Shown piece by piece: positions 15,417-22,025 of a stretch of DNA of 28,342 bases. The stretch covers positions 1 through 28,342 of IMG/VR virus record IMGVR_UViG_3300021197_000911; one strand, given 5' to 3'. The notes under the pieces are model-generated. The model was given only the letters and a program-made list of their open reading frames with translations. It searched no databases and was not told the origin of the DNA. The stretch is from a virus. The stretch's first letter is position 1; every line of letters starts with the position of its first letter. The position numbers were made by a program, and so were the translations under genes.

Positions 15417-17032
15417 TAGATAAGTCCTCCATAGCCTTGATTCTGTCGTAATAATTTAGTAGCAACTTGCATTGATATACCTTCAATGTACTGCTTCATT
15501 GCTTTACCTTGTAACTGACCACTACCATCTACATCAACATTACTGATGTGAAAATTGATATTGGCATTTGCTGTAGAGGCACCCATTCTACTCATAGATG
15601 TAGTTGCACTTGAACCACCAACTTGTGATAGTGCTGATTTGAATGGTGTTATCTTTGCTGGTCCACTAATAAGTTCTGGTCCTTCTTCACCAACAATACC
15701 AAGTTTACCAGATGGTAGAACACCACCGTCAGCAAATCCAGGTATCTTAGATGAAATCCAATCACCAGCGGCTGAGAAGCCACCTGTAACTTTACCTTTA
15801 ACACCAGCACCGAAATCTTTAATCTTTGTTAAGCCTTCTGAAATCCAGTCAATCATTCCCTTAATCTTATCAACAACTACTGCAATTGTTTCAATTATCT
15901 TTTCCATTGCTGGAACAACAATCTCTGTCATTACATTGCCTAAACCTTCAAAGACTGTAGAAGCCGCTGGACCAATCGTGTCTACTATTGGACCTAATGC
16001 TTCTGCTACCTTGACGATAATATCGAATGCTGTTGATAATGCTGGTGATAGAATGTTTGTCCAAATAGAACCAATCAATTCAAAGATTGGGGCTGCCTTG
16101 TCCATATTGTCCATTAACAGAATGATACCATCCATAACAAGTGTAACTGCTTGACCGAGTTTCTCACCTAACATAATTGCTAAGTCTTCATTCTCAACTA
16201 AGAATTCACTCATAGATGTAGCGGCTTTATTGATAGCGTCTGATAGTCCACCTTCACCAACTGCGATTAAGGCATTATTACCTGCGATGCCTAAGTTAGA
16301 TAATGATACTGATAAGTTCTTAGATGCCTTGTCCATACCACCACCAAAGTCTTCATCAAGACCTTCAAGTAGAGCATCTTTCAATGTAGCCGCACCTTCG
16401 GCTGTTTTACCAAACTCTGATATCTCTAAACGTGAAAGTCCAAGTTTCTCTTGGAAAATATCGAATACAGGAATACCTCTGTCTGCTAGTCTGTTTAAGT
16501 CTTCAAGTCCTAAACCACCTGCTGTTGTTCTACTGAACAAGTCTGTGATGGCTGCCAATGAACCCATACGGTCAGTTGTCACAGATGCCATATCACCAAA
16601 AGAAGTCAATAATTTTTCTGTTGGTTCAATACCAGATGCTTTTAGTTTAATGAATGTTTCTGTTAGCGTTTCAATGTCGAATGGTGTTCTTGTCGCAAAG
16701 TCGTTAATAAACTTAAACGCTTTATCACCTTCTTCTGCTGAACCCGTAACTGTTGATAGAGTTGTCTTTAAGTCTTCTGCACGAGAACTTGCTTCAACAA
16801 CATTCTTAGTAAAGACTCCTAAACCACCAACAGTAATTGCACCTGCTAGTAGTCCTTTCATCTTACTGAATGAGCCAGATGTTTTCGTTATACTCTTTTC
16901 TACTTTGTCGAATTGCTTGTCTAGTTTTCCGACCTTCTTGTTAAGAGGACCGAGAGATGATTTCATTCCATCTAAGACTTTAGATGCTTTGTCGAGGGCT
17001 TTAATCTCAATTTCAATTTTAGCGTTTGCCAT
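15416..17032 (-). CDS. Tape measure protein (538 aa)
   Basis: The N-terminal coiled coil (about 1-55, KALDKASKVLDGMKSSLGPL) is followed by a hydrophobic Gly-rich segment (LLAGAITVGGLGVF, about 61-74). Next comes the conserved tape-measure core, with TRTPFDIETLTETFIKLKAS (about 113-132) and a tail-domain pattern (GGLGLEDLNRLADRGIPVFD, about 171-190). Long hydrophobic helices fill the centre (about 280-390), and a Gly-rich end carries the familiar FADGGVLPSGKLGIVGEEGP motif (about 433-452). It lies directly after the G/GT chaperone genes, overlapping the GT frame by 14 nt. From the rule of about 0.15 nm per residue, the tail would be roughly 80 nm. AGGAG lies 8 nt before the ATG. Confidence 0.95.
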   Translation of the reverse strand: MANAKIEIEIKALDKASKVLDGMKSSLGPLNKKVGKLDKQFDKVEKSITKTSGSFSKMKGLLAGAITVGGLGVFTKNVVEASSRAEDLKTTLSTVTGSAEEGDKAFKFINDFATRTPFDIETLTETFIKLKASGIEPTEKLLTSFGDMASVTTDRMGSLAAITDLFSRTTAGGLGLEDLNRLADRGIPVFDIFQEKLGLSRLEISEFGKTAEGAATLKDALLEGLDEDFGGGMDKASKNLSVSLSNLGIAGNNALIAVGEGGLSDAINKAATSMSEFLVENEDLAIMLGEKLGQAVTLVMDGIILLMDNMDKAAPIFELIGSIWTNILSPALSTAFDIIVKVAEALGPIVDTIGPAASTVFEGLGNVMTEIVVPAMEKIIETIAVVVDKIKGMIDWISEGLTKIKDFGAGVKGKVTGGFSAAGDWISSKIPGFADGGVLPSGKLGIVGEEGPELISGPAKITPFKSALSQVGGSSATTSMSRMGASTANANINFHISNVDVDGSGQLQGKAMKQYIEGISMQVATKLLRQNQGYGGLI

Positions 17033-17515
17033 TCATTCTGCTCCTCTTATCTTTTAACTTTAGATATTCACCCCAACCAACAAACTCGGATGCTGACATT
17101 TCCATAATCTCATCTACGGTCTTATGTAAATGTTCTGCTAACTGATACAAGAAGTATACGTCAGCATCCTTGCTTAGTTTCCCGCTATTTGTTCCGCTTC
17201 TGGTTCAGAATTAAGAATATGCGTAGCAACTCTCGTTACAACATCGGGGTCAACATTATTCATCAAGTCAAATTTGTCACCCATAGTAAACATCTTTGAC
17301 TTGTCTTCATTTAACGCTCTAGTGATTAACACGATTACTAATGCTTCAGCAATTTTGTTATCTCTATAAAGCGCCACAACTTCTTCCGTTTGCTTTAAGT
17401 TAGCAGATGACTTGAAATAGATTTTAGAGTTATCCCATTCAGGCACTTCTATCCATTCTAGTTTATCTGTTAACTTTGTCTTAAAATGCACTTTCGCATT
17501 GTTAATTACACTCAT
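17019..17515 (-). CDS. Tail assembly chaperone GT fusion (165 aa) made by -1 frameshift
   Basis: Slipping back one base on GGGAAAC (17183-17177) moves ribosomes from the G-like frame into a frame open for 52 more codons, to a TAA at 17019. The extension begins LSKDADVYFLYQLAEHLH and contains the T-domain hallmark EFVGWGEYLKLK. No start codon is needed or well placed for this region alone. This is the arrangement of lambda G/GT: G-part binds the tape measure, T-part recruits tail tube subunits. The shifted frame ends 14 nt inside the tape-measure gene. Its size, position and slippery site all agree, so I consider it real. Confidence 0.88.
17174..17515 (-). CDS. Tail assembly chaperone, G-like (113 aa)
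   Basis: This is the zero-frame product of the G/GT pair, between tail tube and tape measure as in lambda. It starts MSVINNAKVHFKTKLTDKLE, has a strand-rich N-terminal half and a helical C-terminal half (VALYRDNKIAEALVIVLITR; DPDVVTRVATHIL), and ends two codons after the slippery GGA. AGGAG lies 6 nt before the ATG. It is needed in assembly only and not expected in the virion. Confidence 0.85.
   Translation of the reverse strand: MSVINNAKVHFKTKLTDKLEWIEVPEWDNSKIYFKSSANLKQTEEVVALYRDNKIAEALVIVLITRALNEDKSKMFTMGDKFDLMNNVDPDVVTRVATHILNSEPEAEQIAGN
17177..17183 (-). other. Programmed -1 frameshift site GGGAAAC
   Basis: The heptamer fits X-XXY-YYZ with zero-frame codons GGA AAC, followed at once by the zero-frame TAA stop. 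Lambda uses the near-identical GGGAAAG at the same place. Confidence 0.88.
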
Positions 17516-17534
17516 TGTAGGCTCCTGTGTGTTA

Positions 17535-17927
17535 TTATGTTATTGCTAGTTCACCTGAACCAGTTAAATCTAGTGACATTGTAACTAGGTCTGCAACTGA
17601 TACATCTACTGCTGCCGATGTAATAACTGCTGAACCGGCATATGTGTTTGATCCGTCATTTAAAGAAACTGCCACTGTTGCACCACTGATATATGAATCC
17701 GTATCACCAACCTCGTTGTGTAGATAATCATTAGTATCAGAGTAATAGATTTCTACTGTTCCTGTCCACGATTGTAGAGAACCTTCGAATGTTTTCCATC
17801 CTGCTGTTCCCATTGAAGTTGTTTCTAAAGTGTCTGTTTCGATTGAAACATTCCACGATTGAACAACGCCTGTGACACTTGCGTTTGCTAAACTTACAGT
17901 GCCATCTTTACCTTTTAATATTGCCAT
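17535..17927 (-). CDS. Major tail tube protein (130 aa)
   Basis: A small beta-barrel type sequence starting MAILKGKDGTVSLANASVTG, with SWNVSIETDTLETTSMG (about 24-40), FEGSLQSWTGTVEIYY (about 47-62) and the C-terminal VDVSVADLVTMSLDLTGSGEL. This matches the pattern of siphovirus tail tube proteins: a tag-like T-x-x-S following a strand, then repeating T-G-x-V-E strands. The position between tail terminator and G/GT chaperone confirms it. GGAG lies 7 nt upstream. It polymerises into the tail tube and should be among the most abundant virion proteins. Confidence 0.9.
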   Translation of the reverse strand: MAILKGKDGTVSLANASVTGVVQSWNVSIETDTLETTSMGTAGWKTFEGSLQSWTGTVEIYYSDTNDYLHNEVGDTDSYISGATVAVSLNDGSNTYAGSAVITSAAVDVSVADLVTMSLDLTGSGELAIT

Positions 17928-17950
17928 AATATGTCTCCATTGTTATATTA

Positions 17951-18388
17951 TTATTTGTCTAAATCACCTTTAGGGTGAATATACTCAATTCGCACTACCA
18001 TTTGAATAGCACCTAACGGAAATATAACACCCTCATCGGTGTTAATCTCAGTCACCATCGTATCAATTGCATACCCACCGCGAGTAACATCTTCATACAA
18101 TTTCTGTTCTAACTCGTCACACAATTTGTTTCTTGCTGTGTCAAGGTATTTACCTTTTACGAAACCAGTTAGAATATATTCTATTGTTCCCTGTCTTTCA
18201 TAACCCATAGCGATATCATTCTTTAATTCGCTACCTGTGGTTATCAGTACTGCGGGAAACTGTGCATCACTTAGTTCGTCAATTTCGAACATATCCCGTG
18301 ATACAAATTTTGTTAACTTTACTGCCTTGATTACTTTCTCAACATCTTTGGCAATTTGTTCTCTGTAACTTGTTTTTATGTTGCTCAT
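17951..18388 (-). CDS. Tail terminator protein (145 aa)
   Basis: An alpha/beta protein starting MSNIKTSYREQIAKDVEKVI, with FPAVLITTGSELKNDIAM (about 44-61) and TIEYILTGFVKGK (about 68-80). It has a helix DTARNKLCDELEQKLYEDV and a final strand GAIQMVVRIEYIH. This is the fold pattern of gpU-like and similar tail terminators, and the gene precedes the tail tube gene as expected. Its ATG overlaps the upstream stop as ATGA. It caps the tail tube and docks to the head-tail connector. Confidence 0.8.
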   Translation of the reverse strand: MSNIKTSYREQIAKDVEKVIKAVKLTKFVSRDMFEIDELSDAQFPAVLITTGSELKNDIAMGYERQGTIEYILTGFVKGKYLDTARNKLCDELEQKLYEDVTRGGYAIDTMVTEINTDEGVIFPLGAIQMVVRIEYIHPKGDLDK

Positions 18389-18813
18389 ATGTTTCTCTCA
18401 AAAGTTTTCTCAAAAGCATCTTTAATGAACTTTTCTTCTTGTGGTCTAACACCGAAGAATGGTCTTGTTTTTTGGTTCATCTTTGCTTTCTTTTGTTCTT
18501 CTTTTCTCTTAAAGCCAACTATGACTTTATTCGTTGAAACTCTCTCAACATCCATACTAGATAACATTCTACCAGAGAAATTTAAATCTGGTTTAGTGCT
18601 TCTACCTTTCGCACTTCTAAAGTCTCTATAACTGTTGTTATATTTCTTAAAAGCACCATTCAATCCAACGCCTCTTGCTGTTCGATTGATTATCAATTCT
18701 TTGGTCTTTTCCCCTGCTCTATTTAGAGACTTAGGAATTGCCCTCTTTATATTGTTGCTAAGCCTGTCTAATTGGGCTTTTGCTTTTCTCGTATCAATGG
18801 TTACTTTTGCCAC
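18385..18813 (-). CDS. HK97 gp10 / lambda Z-like tail completion protein (142 aa), GTG start
   Basis: A strongly basic protein that begins AKVTIDTRKAKAQLDRLSNN after the start, followed by IKRAIPKSLNRAGEKTKELI (helical). This matches the phage gp10/gpZ pattern, a helix with A-x-x-x-x-L-N-R-A-x-x-x-T. It ends with RPFFGVRPQEEKFIKDAF, resembling the R-P-F-x-G motif of this family. The start codon is GTG and shares a base with the upstream stop (TAGTG), with a weak ribosome binding site, so it depends on translational coupling. It acts at the head-tail joint or tail completion. Confidence 0.78.
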   Translation of the reverse strand: MAKVTIDTRKAKAQLDRLSNNIKRAIPKSLNRAGEKTKELIINRTARGVGLNGAFKKYNNSYRDFRSAKGRSTKPDLNFSGRMLSSMDVERVSTNKVIVGFKRKEEQKKAKMNQKTRPFFGVRPQEEKFIKDAFEKTFERNI

Positions 18814-19262
18814 TATCTTGTAAGCCTTCTTGTATGTGTGACACGCTTTTCAGCATCTTGTATAACATTATCTGCGTTGGCATCATATTCGATTCCATCA
18901 CGTAAGATTGAAGTAAATTCTTCTTCATACTTCTTTTTATAATGAGCCATCATTACTTGAAACTTGTCTTCATCACCTTCAGCGTTCCATTTGGTTAACT
19001 GTGGTAAAGCATATTCTGAAAGAACACGATATACAGCACAACGGGTGAATTGTGATTCTGTTAGTTTAGTGGCATCCATTTCGTTACCCGTATTAGGGGA
19101 ATCTGCAAGACCTGTGTATGGTGCTTTTGGCCACCATTCATCTCTTACTTTGCGAAGAATGTCCGCTTCTGCTTTTGCGTGTTCGCCTGTGAATTCATCA
19201 ATTCCGTATTGTAGAATCTCTGGTTGATATACCATTAAATCACTATCTGTTGACATTGCCAT
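18813..19262 (-). CDS. Head-tail connector / adaptor protein (149 aa)
   Basis: A mostly helical, acidic protein starting MAMSTDSDLMVYQPEILQYG, with DILRKVRDEWWPKAP (about 34-48), FTRCAVYRVLSEYALPQLTK and HYKKKYEEEFTSILRDGIEYD. The helical arrangement and its place between the capsid and gp10-like genes agree with gp6/gp15-type adaptors that bind the portal. The ATG at 19262 has AGGAG 7 nt upstream. Confidence 0.7.
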   Translation of the reverse strand: MAMSTDSDLMVYQPEILQYGIDEFTGEHAKAEADILRKVRDEWWPKAPYTGLADSPNTGNEMDATKLTESQFTRCAVYRVLSEYALPQLTKWNAEGDEDKFQVMMAHYKKKYEEEFTSILRDGIEYDANADNVIQDAEKRVTHTRRLTR

Positions 19263-19288
19263 ATGTGTTCTCCTAATTTAAGTTAAAT

Positions 19289-19314
19289 GTAGAGGGAGAA
19301 TTAACTCCCTCTAC
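19289..19314 (-). promoter_or_regulatory. 10-bp hairpin just after the capsid gene
   Basis: GTAGAGGGAG (19289-19298) and CTCCCTCTAC (19305-19314) are perfect complements around AATTAA. No T run follows on the minus strand, so full termination is unlikely. In this spot it may slow transcription or protect the 3' end of the highly expressed capsid message. Confidence 0.75.
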
Positions 19315-19332
19315 TGCTAATCTAAAATTAGA

Positions 19333-20148
19333 TTATGCCGCGTCTACCATCTTAACACCACGAGTAGTGTCAACAACGCCTACACCTGCGTGGATGCTGG
19401 CTACAACGTCAAAGCCTACTGCTTCTGCACGTCTGCCAATCTCAACGTCTAGGTTACGACCCATTGCGATACGGGCTGCATCTGCGCCGAACATATAACC
19501 CATCTTAGTTACACCTTCTACGTGTGCTGACATAAACATATTAACACCTGCGATTTTTCCTAGGAAACCGTTGCGTAATGCTTCAGTTTGGAAATCACCA
19601 CCTGCGTATGCCGCTGTGCCAATTACTTTCATTAGTTCAACTGCCGCTGTTGGTGAAACAACTGCGTATAGTTGACCCATCTCACCGTTTCCACGGATTT
19701 GACCAACAACTTCTAAGATATCATTAACGTCCATTGAACCAATGTCTGTTGGAGCATCTTTTGCCTCTAATGAATCTAATGCGGCAATACAAGCAACGTC
19801 AAACTGTTTTGCAACTGCTTGACCTAAGGAACGACCAATCTCGTCTGGTGAAATTCCACCAAGGTCACGAACTACTGAACGTGCCGCGATTAGGTCTACT
19901 GTGATATCTGTTTTAGTATCAGTTATGTTTTGTGCCGCAACGTCTGTTGTGATAGTGTTACCCGCTAATGAGTGTGCTGTCACGTCAGCGATTTTTGGGA
20001 CACGAAGTGTCATTCCAGGTGTTGCCACTGCTGGAATTAAAGCACCTGATAAGAACAAAGATTGTTCTTGTGCTTGATAGATAGTCGCCGCTTTCAACGG
20101 GACCAATAGGTTACTTAAAGTTTCACCTGATGAATATGAATCCGCCAT
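19333..20148 (-). CDS. Major capsid protein, HK97 fold (271 aa)
   Basis: The sequence runs from a helical N-terminal arm (ETLSNLLVPLKAATIYQAQE) through a strand pair (GMTLRVPKIADVTAH; AAQNITDTKTDITVDLIAAR). The spine helix follows (GRSLGQAVAKQFDVACIAAL), then a central A-domain (DVNDILEVVGQIRGNGEMGQ, YAVVSPTAAVELMKVIG). The closing strands are the typical GKIAGVNMFMSAHVEGV and GRRAEAVGFDVVASIHAG. This is the HK97-like capsid layout. At 271 residues it is on the short side, without a visible delta domain; a separate scaffold gene lies just upstream. AGGAG is 7 nt before the ATG. Expected to be the most abundant virion protein. Confidence 0.92.
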   Translation of the reverse strand: MADSYSSGETLSNLLVPLKAATIYQAQEQSLFLSGALIPAVATPGMTLRVPKIADVTAHSLAGNTITTDVAAQNITDTKTDITVDLIAARSVVRDLGGISPDEIGRSLGQAVAKQFDVACIAALDSLEAKDAPTDIGSMDVNDILEVVGQIRGNGEMGQLYAVVSPTAAVELMKVIGTAAYAGGDFQTEALRNGFLGKIAGVNMFMSAHVEGVTKMGYMFGADAARIAMGRNLDVEIGRRAEAVGFDVVASIHAGVGVVDTTRGVKMVDAA

Positions 20149-20177
20149 AATATTTCTCCTAATATGGTTAAGTTAAG

Positions 20178-20843
20178 TTAAATTTTACCCTCAGCCTTCA
20201 ATTTTTTATATTGTTCTCTGTGGGCTGGCCTAGTCATATCTAATTCAGATATGTCTAAACGCTCTGTTTTAATAGTTCCGCCAACGCTACTTGTTGAACC
20301 TGTGCCTGATTGGCTAGGTGCCGCAAAGTGTGGGTTAGTAGTAAGAAATTCAGAAACTAAGTCTTTAACTTGCATTTGAGAACCGTTATCTAAATAAACA
20401 GGTGTGCCATTTGTATCGACAACCTCTGCTTCTCCTTGTTCGTTCAAACGAACTCGATTCTTTAACAAGTCAGCGACTTGATTGGGAGCAACTGATTTTA
20501 ATGATGCCGCTGAATTCAATAATGCACCATCTACTTTCTCTCGTTTTAGTGTATTTTCTAAATCACCAATACGACTTTGAAACTTCTCTGCTTGTTCTTT
20601 AATTATCTTATCGAACTCGCCTCTCTGTTTCTGTTGTTCCACTTTACGCTCTTCCTCTTGATTCTGCCAACTTTTGTATTGGTCAACATCGATACCATCA
20701 AACTTTTTACGTTCTCGGCTGATTCTGTCCGCTACAATACGATTAACTTCTTCTTGTGAAAAGCCCTTACTTTCTTTACTATCCAGAGCATTAGATTGTG
20801 AAGCCTCTGTTGCTTCAATTTCCTGATTATCTTCAGTATTCAT
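20178..20843 (-). CDS. Capsid scaffold protein (221 aa)
   Basis: Gp20-like scaffold pattern: an acidic Gln/Ser-rich start (MNTEDNQEIEATEASQSN), then FSQEEVNRIVADRISRERKK (about 28-47). A long charged coiled coil follows (about 50-105), with GALLNSAASLKSVAPNQVAD (about 106-125) and a low-complexity tail ending in basic helix HREQYKKLKAEGKI. I chose the ATG at 20843 because AGGA lies 7 nt upstream; an in-frame ATG at 20879 has no such site. It is directly before the capsid gene. It directs procapsid assembly and is probably lost from the mature virion. Confidence 0.88.
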   Translation of the reverse strand: MNTEDNQEIEATEASQSNALDSKESKGFSQEEVNRIVADRISRERKKFDGIDVDQYKSWQNQEEERKVEQQKQRGEFDKIIKEQAEKFQSRIGDLENTLKREKVDGALLNSAASLKSVAPNQVADLLKNRVRLNEQGEAEVVDTNGTPVYLDNGSQMQVKDLVSEFLTTNPHFAAPSQSGTGSTSSVGGTIKTERLDISELDMTRPAHREQYKKLKAEGKI

Positions 20844-20883
20844 TTTAATTTCCTCATAGAGTGATACCTTGCTAGGCAAGTTT

Positions 20884-20903
20884 AATTGTTTACGTAAACA
20901 ATT
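20884..20903. promoter_or_regulatory. 20-bp perfect palindrome, possible operator
   Basis: The half-site AATTGTTTAC is followed by its exact complement, GTAAACAATT. A third half-site, CGTTTAC, follows at 20904-20910. It lies between the ATAAATAC motif (20916-20923) and the scaffold gene start (20843), an ideal site for a dimeric repressor or for an mRNA leader hairpin. Confidence 0.6.
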
Positions 20904-20915
20904 CGTTTACAATAT

Positions 20916-20923
20916 GTATTTAT
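20916..20923 (-). promoter_or_regulatory. T4-late-like promoter motif ATAAATAC, copy 4
   Basis: The minus strand reads GCATAAATACATATTG, 73 nt above the scaffold start. It would restart capsid and tail transcription after the interrupting plus-strand island. The gene-free stretch 20880-21064 otherwise shows only the palindrome and AT-rich sequence. Confidence 0.45.
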
Positions 20924-21064
20924 GCTCCCAGGAATATCATAATATATAATGATTAAATTTAATCGTTTTATTTTTCTTTTGTATGATTTTAACGAAAAAC
21001 CCTATTGACTTCTATTCGAATCAGTACTAAACAGGTATTGTGTTAAACAAAAAGGAGATACACA

Positions 21065-21208
21065 ATGATTAAAGTAGATGAAAAAACAATTATAAATGTA
21101 ACAAATTGGTGCCAACAACAGGCGTGGAATATTACTGAATGTTTACCAGAGGTATTAAGTAATCCTGTAACAACTCAAATAATCAATAACTGGCACAGTA
21201 TTTTCTAA
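21065..21208 (+). CDS. Small hypothetical protein (47 aa)
   Basis: The frame starts MIKVDEKTIINVTNWCQQQA and ends NPVTTQIINNWHSIF. A textbook ribosome binding site (AAGGAG, 7 nt before ATG) supports translation. Two Trp and two Cys in 47 residues suggest a compact folded protein. No family is recognised. The promoter is unclear: a TTGACT at 21005-21010 has no convincing -10 box at normal spacing. It is the first gene of the plus-strand island. Confidence 0.7.
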   Translation: MIKVDEKTIINVTNWCQQQAWNITECLPEVLSNPVTTQIINNWHSIF

Positions 21209-21222
21209 AAAACCCCAAAAAC

Positions 21223-21250
21223 TTGACAGATATCGGTTCTGTGCTATAAT
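21223..21250 (+). promoter_or_regulatory. Sigma70-type promoter (TTGACA-16-TATAAT)
   Basis: Both boxes are consensus, with a 16-nt spacer and the same 13-base -35 context as the promoters at 1163 and 1715. It drives the genes at 21282 and 21623. Confidence 0.92.
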
Positions 21251-21281
21251 ATATGTATATTCAATAAAAAAGGAGTTAAAA

Positions 21282-21623
21282 ATGGCAGACACTAAAACAA
21301 TAACAAAAGTAGAATACATCGTGCAGTTAGAAAATGGCAACACATATGTCAGAGATATGAGTTCTTGGTCATATGGTAAACTATTGACTGACGATATGCA
21401 AAAGCCTACTAATGACGAAACTGGTTATTGGTCAGTTAGTAAATTAAGTATCGAAGATGTTGAACTTGACCACTATTACAAATACATCAATGCTTCTAAC
21501 TTAAAAGATTTAACTGACGATGAACGTGATGCAGTAGAAGAATCACGTAGAAAAAAACACGGTGACGTTATCGGTATTAGGTCAGTTGAGACACAAACTA
21601 TAATCATAGAGGAGACAGCGTAA
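21282..21623 (+). CDS. Acidic hypothetical protein (113 aa), island gene
   Basis: I do not recognise this protein. It begins MADTKTITKVEYIVQLENGN with a beta-strand pair (KVEYIVQLENGNTYVRDMSS), then an acidic helical middle (SIEDVELDHYYKYINASNLK; LTDDERDAVEESRRKK) and a final strand (RSVETQTIIIEETA). It is net acidic. AGGAG sits 6 nt upstream of the ATG. With its own strong promoter and terminator region inside an opposite-strand structural operon, it is a classic moron gene, a setting where host-modifying or anti-defence functions are common. The stop overlaps the next start (TAATG). Confidence 0.82.
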   Translation: MADTKTITKVEYIVQLENGNTYVRDMSSWSYGKLLTDDMQKPTNDETGYWSVSKLSIEDVELDHYYKYINASNLKDLTDDERDAVEESRRKKHGDVIGIRSVETQTIIIEETA

Positions 21624-21700
21624 TGGATTATTTTGAATTAATGTTTGGATTGTTATTCTTTATATCAACAGTAGTAGCGTTTGGTCTTTACGACAAATAA
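21623..21700 (+). CDS. Tiny membrane protein (25 aa)
   Basis: The 25-residue product has an acidic start (MDYFE), one hydrophobic segment LMFGLLFFISTVVAFGL, and a short polar tail YDK. The ATG shares a base with the upstream stop (TAATG), and GGAG lies 9 nt upstream inside the preceding gene, so coupled translation is likely. It is too short for database recognition. It may act with the 113-residue protein at the membrane. Confidence 0.6.
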   Translation: MDYFELMFGLLFFISTVVAFGLYDK

Positions 21701-21714
21701 TTTCACTTAGGGGG

Positions 21715-21743
21715 TTGACATTCAACTCCCTTTGTGTTACTAT
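21715..21743 (+). promoter_or_regulatory. Sigma70-type promoter (TTGACA-17-TACTAT) for the structured RNA
   Basis: TTGACA (21715-21720) and TACTAT (21738-21743), 17-nt spacer. The predicted start, 21750, falls exactly on the first base of the outer stem of the RNA below. Confidence 0.8.
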
Positions 21744-21749
21744 TATAAG

Positions 21750-21960
21750 GTAATGTTTTATTAATGAATTGCTTCTAATCGGCTTATTAGGACAACATTA
21801 CACAGTGATAGACTTGTTTTAATTTTAATTTAAGTTGATATTGTATACACTCAAGTCTGTCACTAACTACTTTTATACTCCAAAAAACTAGTCAATTTTT
21901 ATTCTTTTTTTAGTTGACGAGTTTATAAAGCACCTGATTGAGCCCAGGTGCTTTTTTTTC
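21750..21960 (+). ncRNA. Candidate structured small RNA of about 210 nt with own promoter and terminator
   Basis: No usable reading frame is present on the plus strand. Four successive hairpins fill the transcript. First, 21750-21757 pairs with 21794-21801 (8 bp) and encloses CTAAT/ATTAG (21775-21779/21786-21790). Second, 21804-21816 pairs with 21852-21864 (13 bp with one U-G pair). Third, AACTAGTCAA pairs with TTGACGAGTT (about 21886-21922, one mismatch). The last is the terminator at 21929-21959. Two ATGs in it run into stops within four codons. I recognise no known RNA family. The precise fit of promoter, stems and terminator makes a free-standing RNA likely. Confidence 0.65.
21929..21959 (+). 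terminator. Strong rho-independent terminator of the plus-strand island
   Basis: AGCACCTG (21929-21936) and CAGGTGCT (21945-21952) form an 8-bp stem with an 8-nt loop, followed by eight T. It keeps plus-strand transcription from running into the opposing head genes. Confidence 0.95.
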
Positions 21961-22025
21961 GTCTATTGATTATGTATGTGAAGTGATAAAGTCACTGGAA
22001 TCGAAGGATTCTCGCTCTGGTGAGA

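Noticed and set aside
15555-17057. Two long plus-strand frames opposite the tape measure gene
   Set aside because: They are shadows of the tape-measure frame with no start signal and no recognisable product.
21005-21033. Promoter for the 47-residue gene (TTGACT with TAAACA)
   Set aside because: The -10 match is poor at every allowed spacing, so I did not list it as a feature.
21992-22023. tRNA-like or T-arm-like fold (GAATC-GAAG-GATTC within TCAC/GTGA)
   Set aside because: The loop is 4 nt, there is no 7-nt T-loop with TTCRA, no anticodon arm and no acceptor pairing on either strand.
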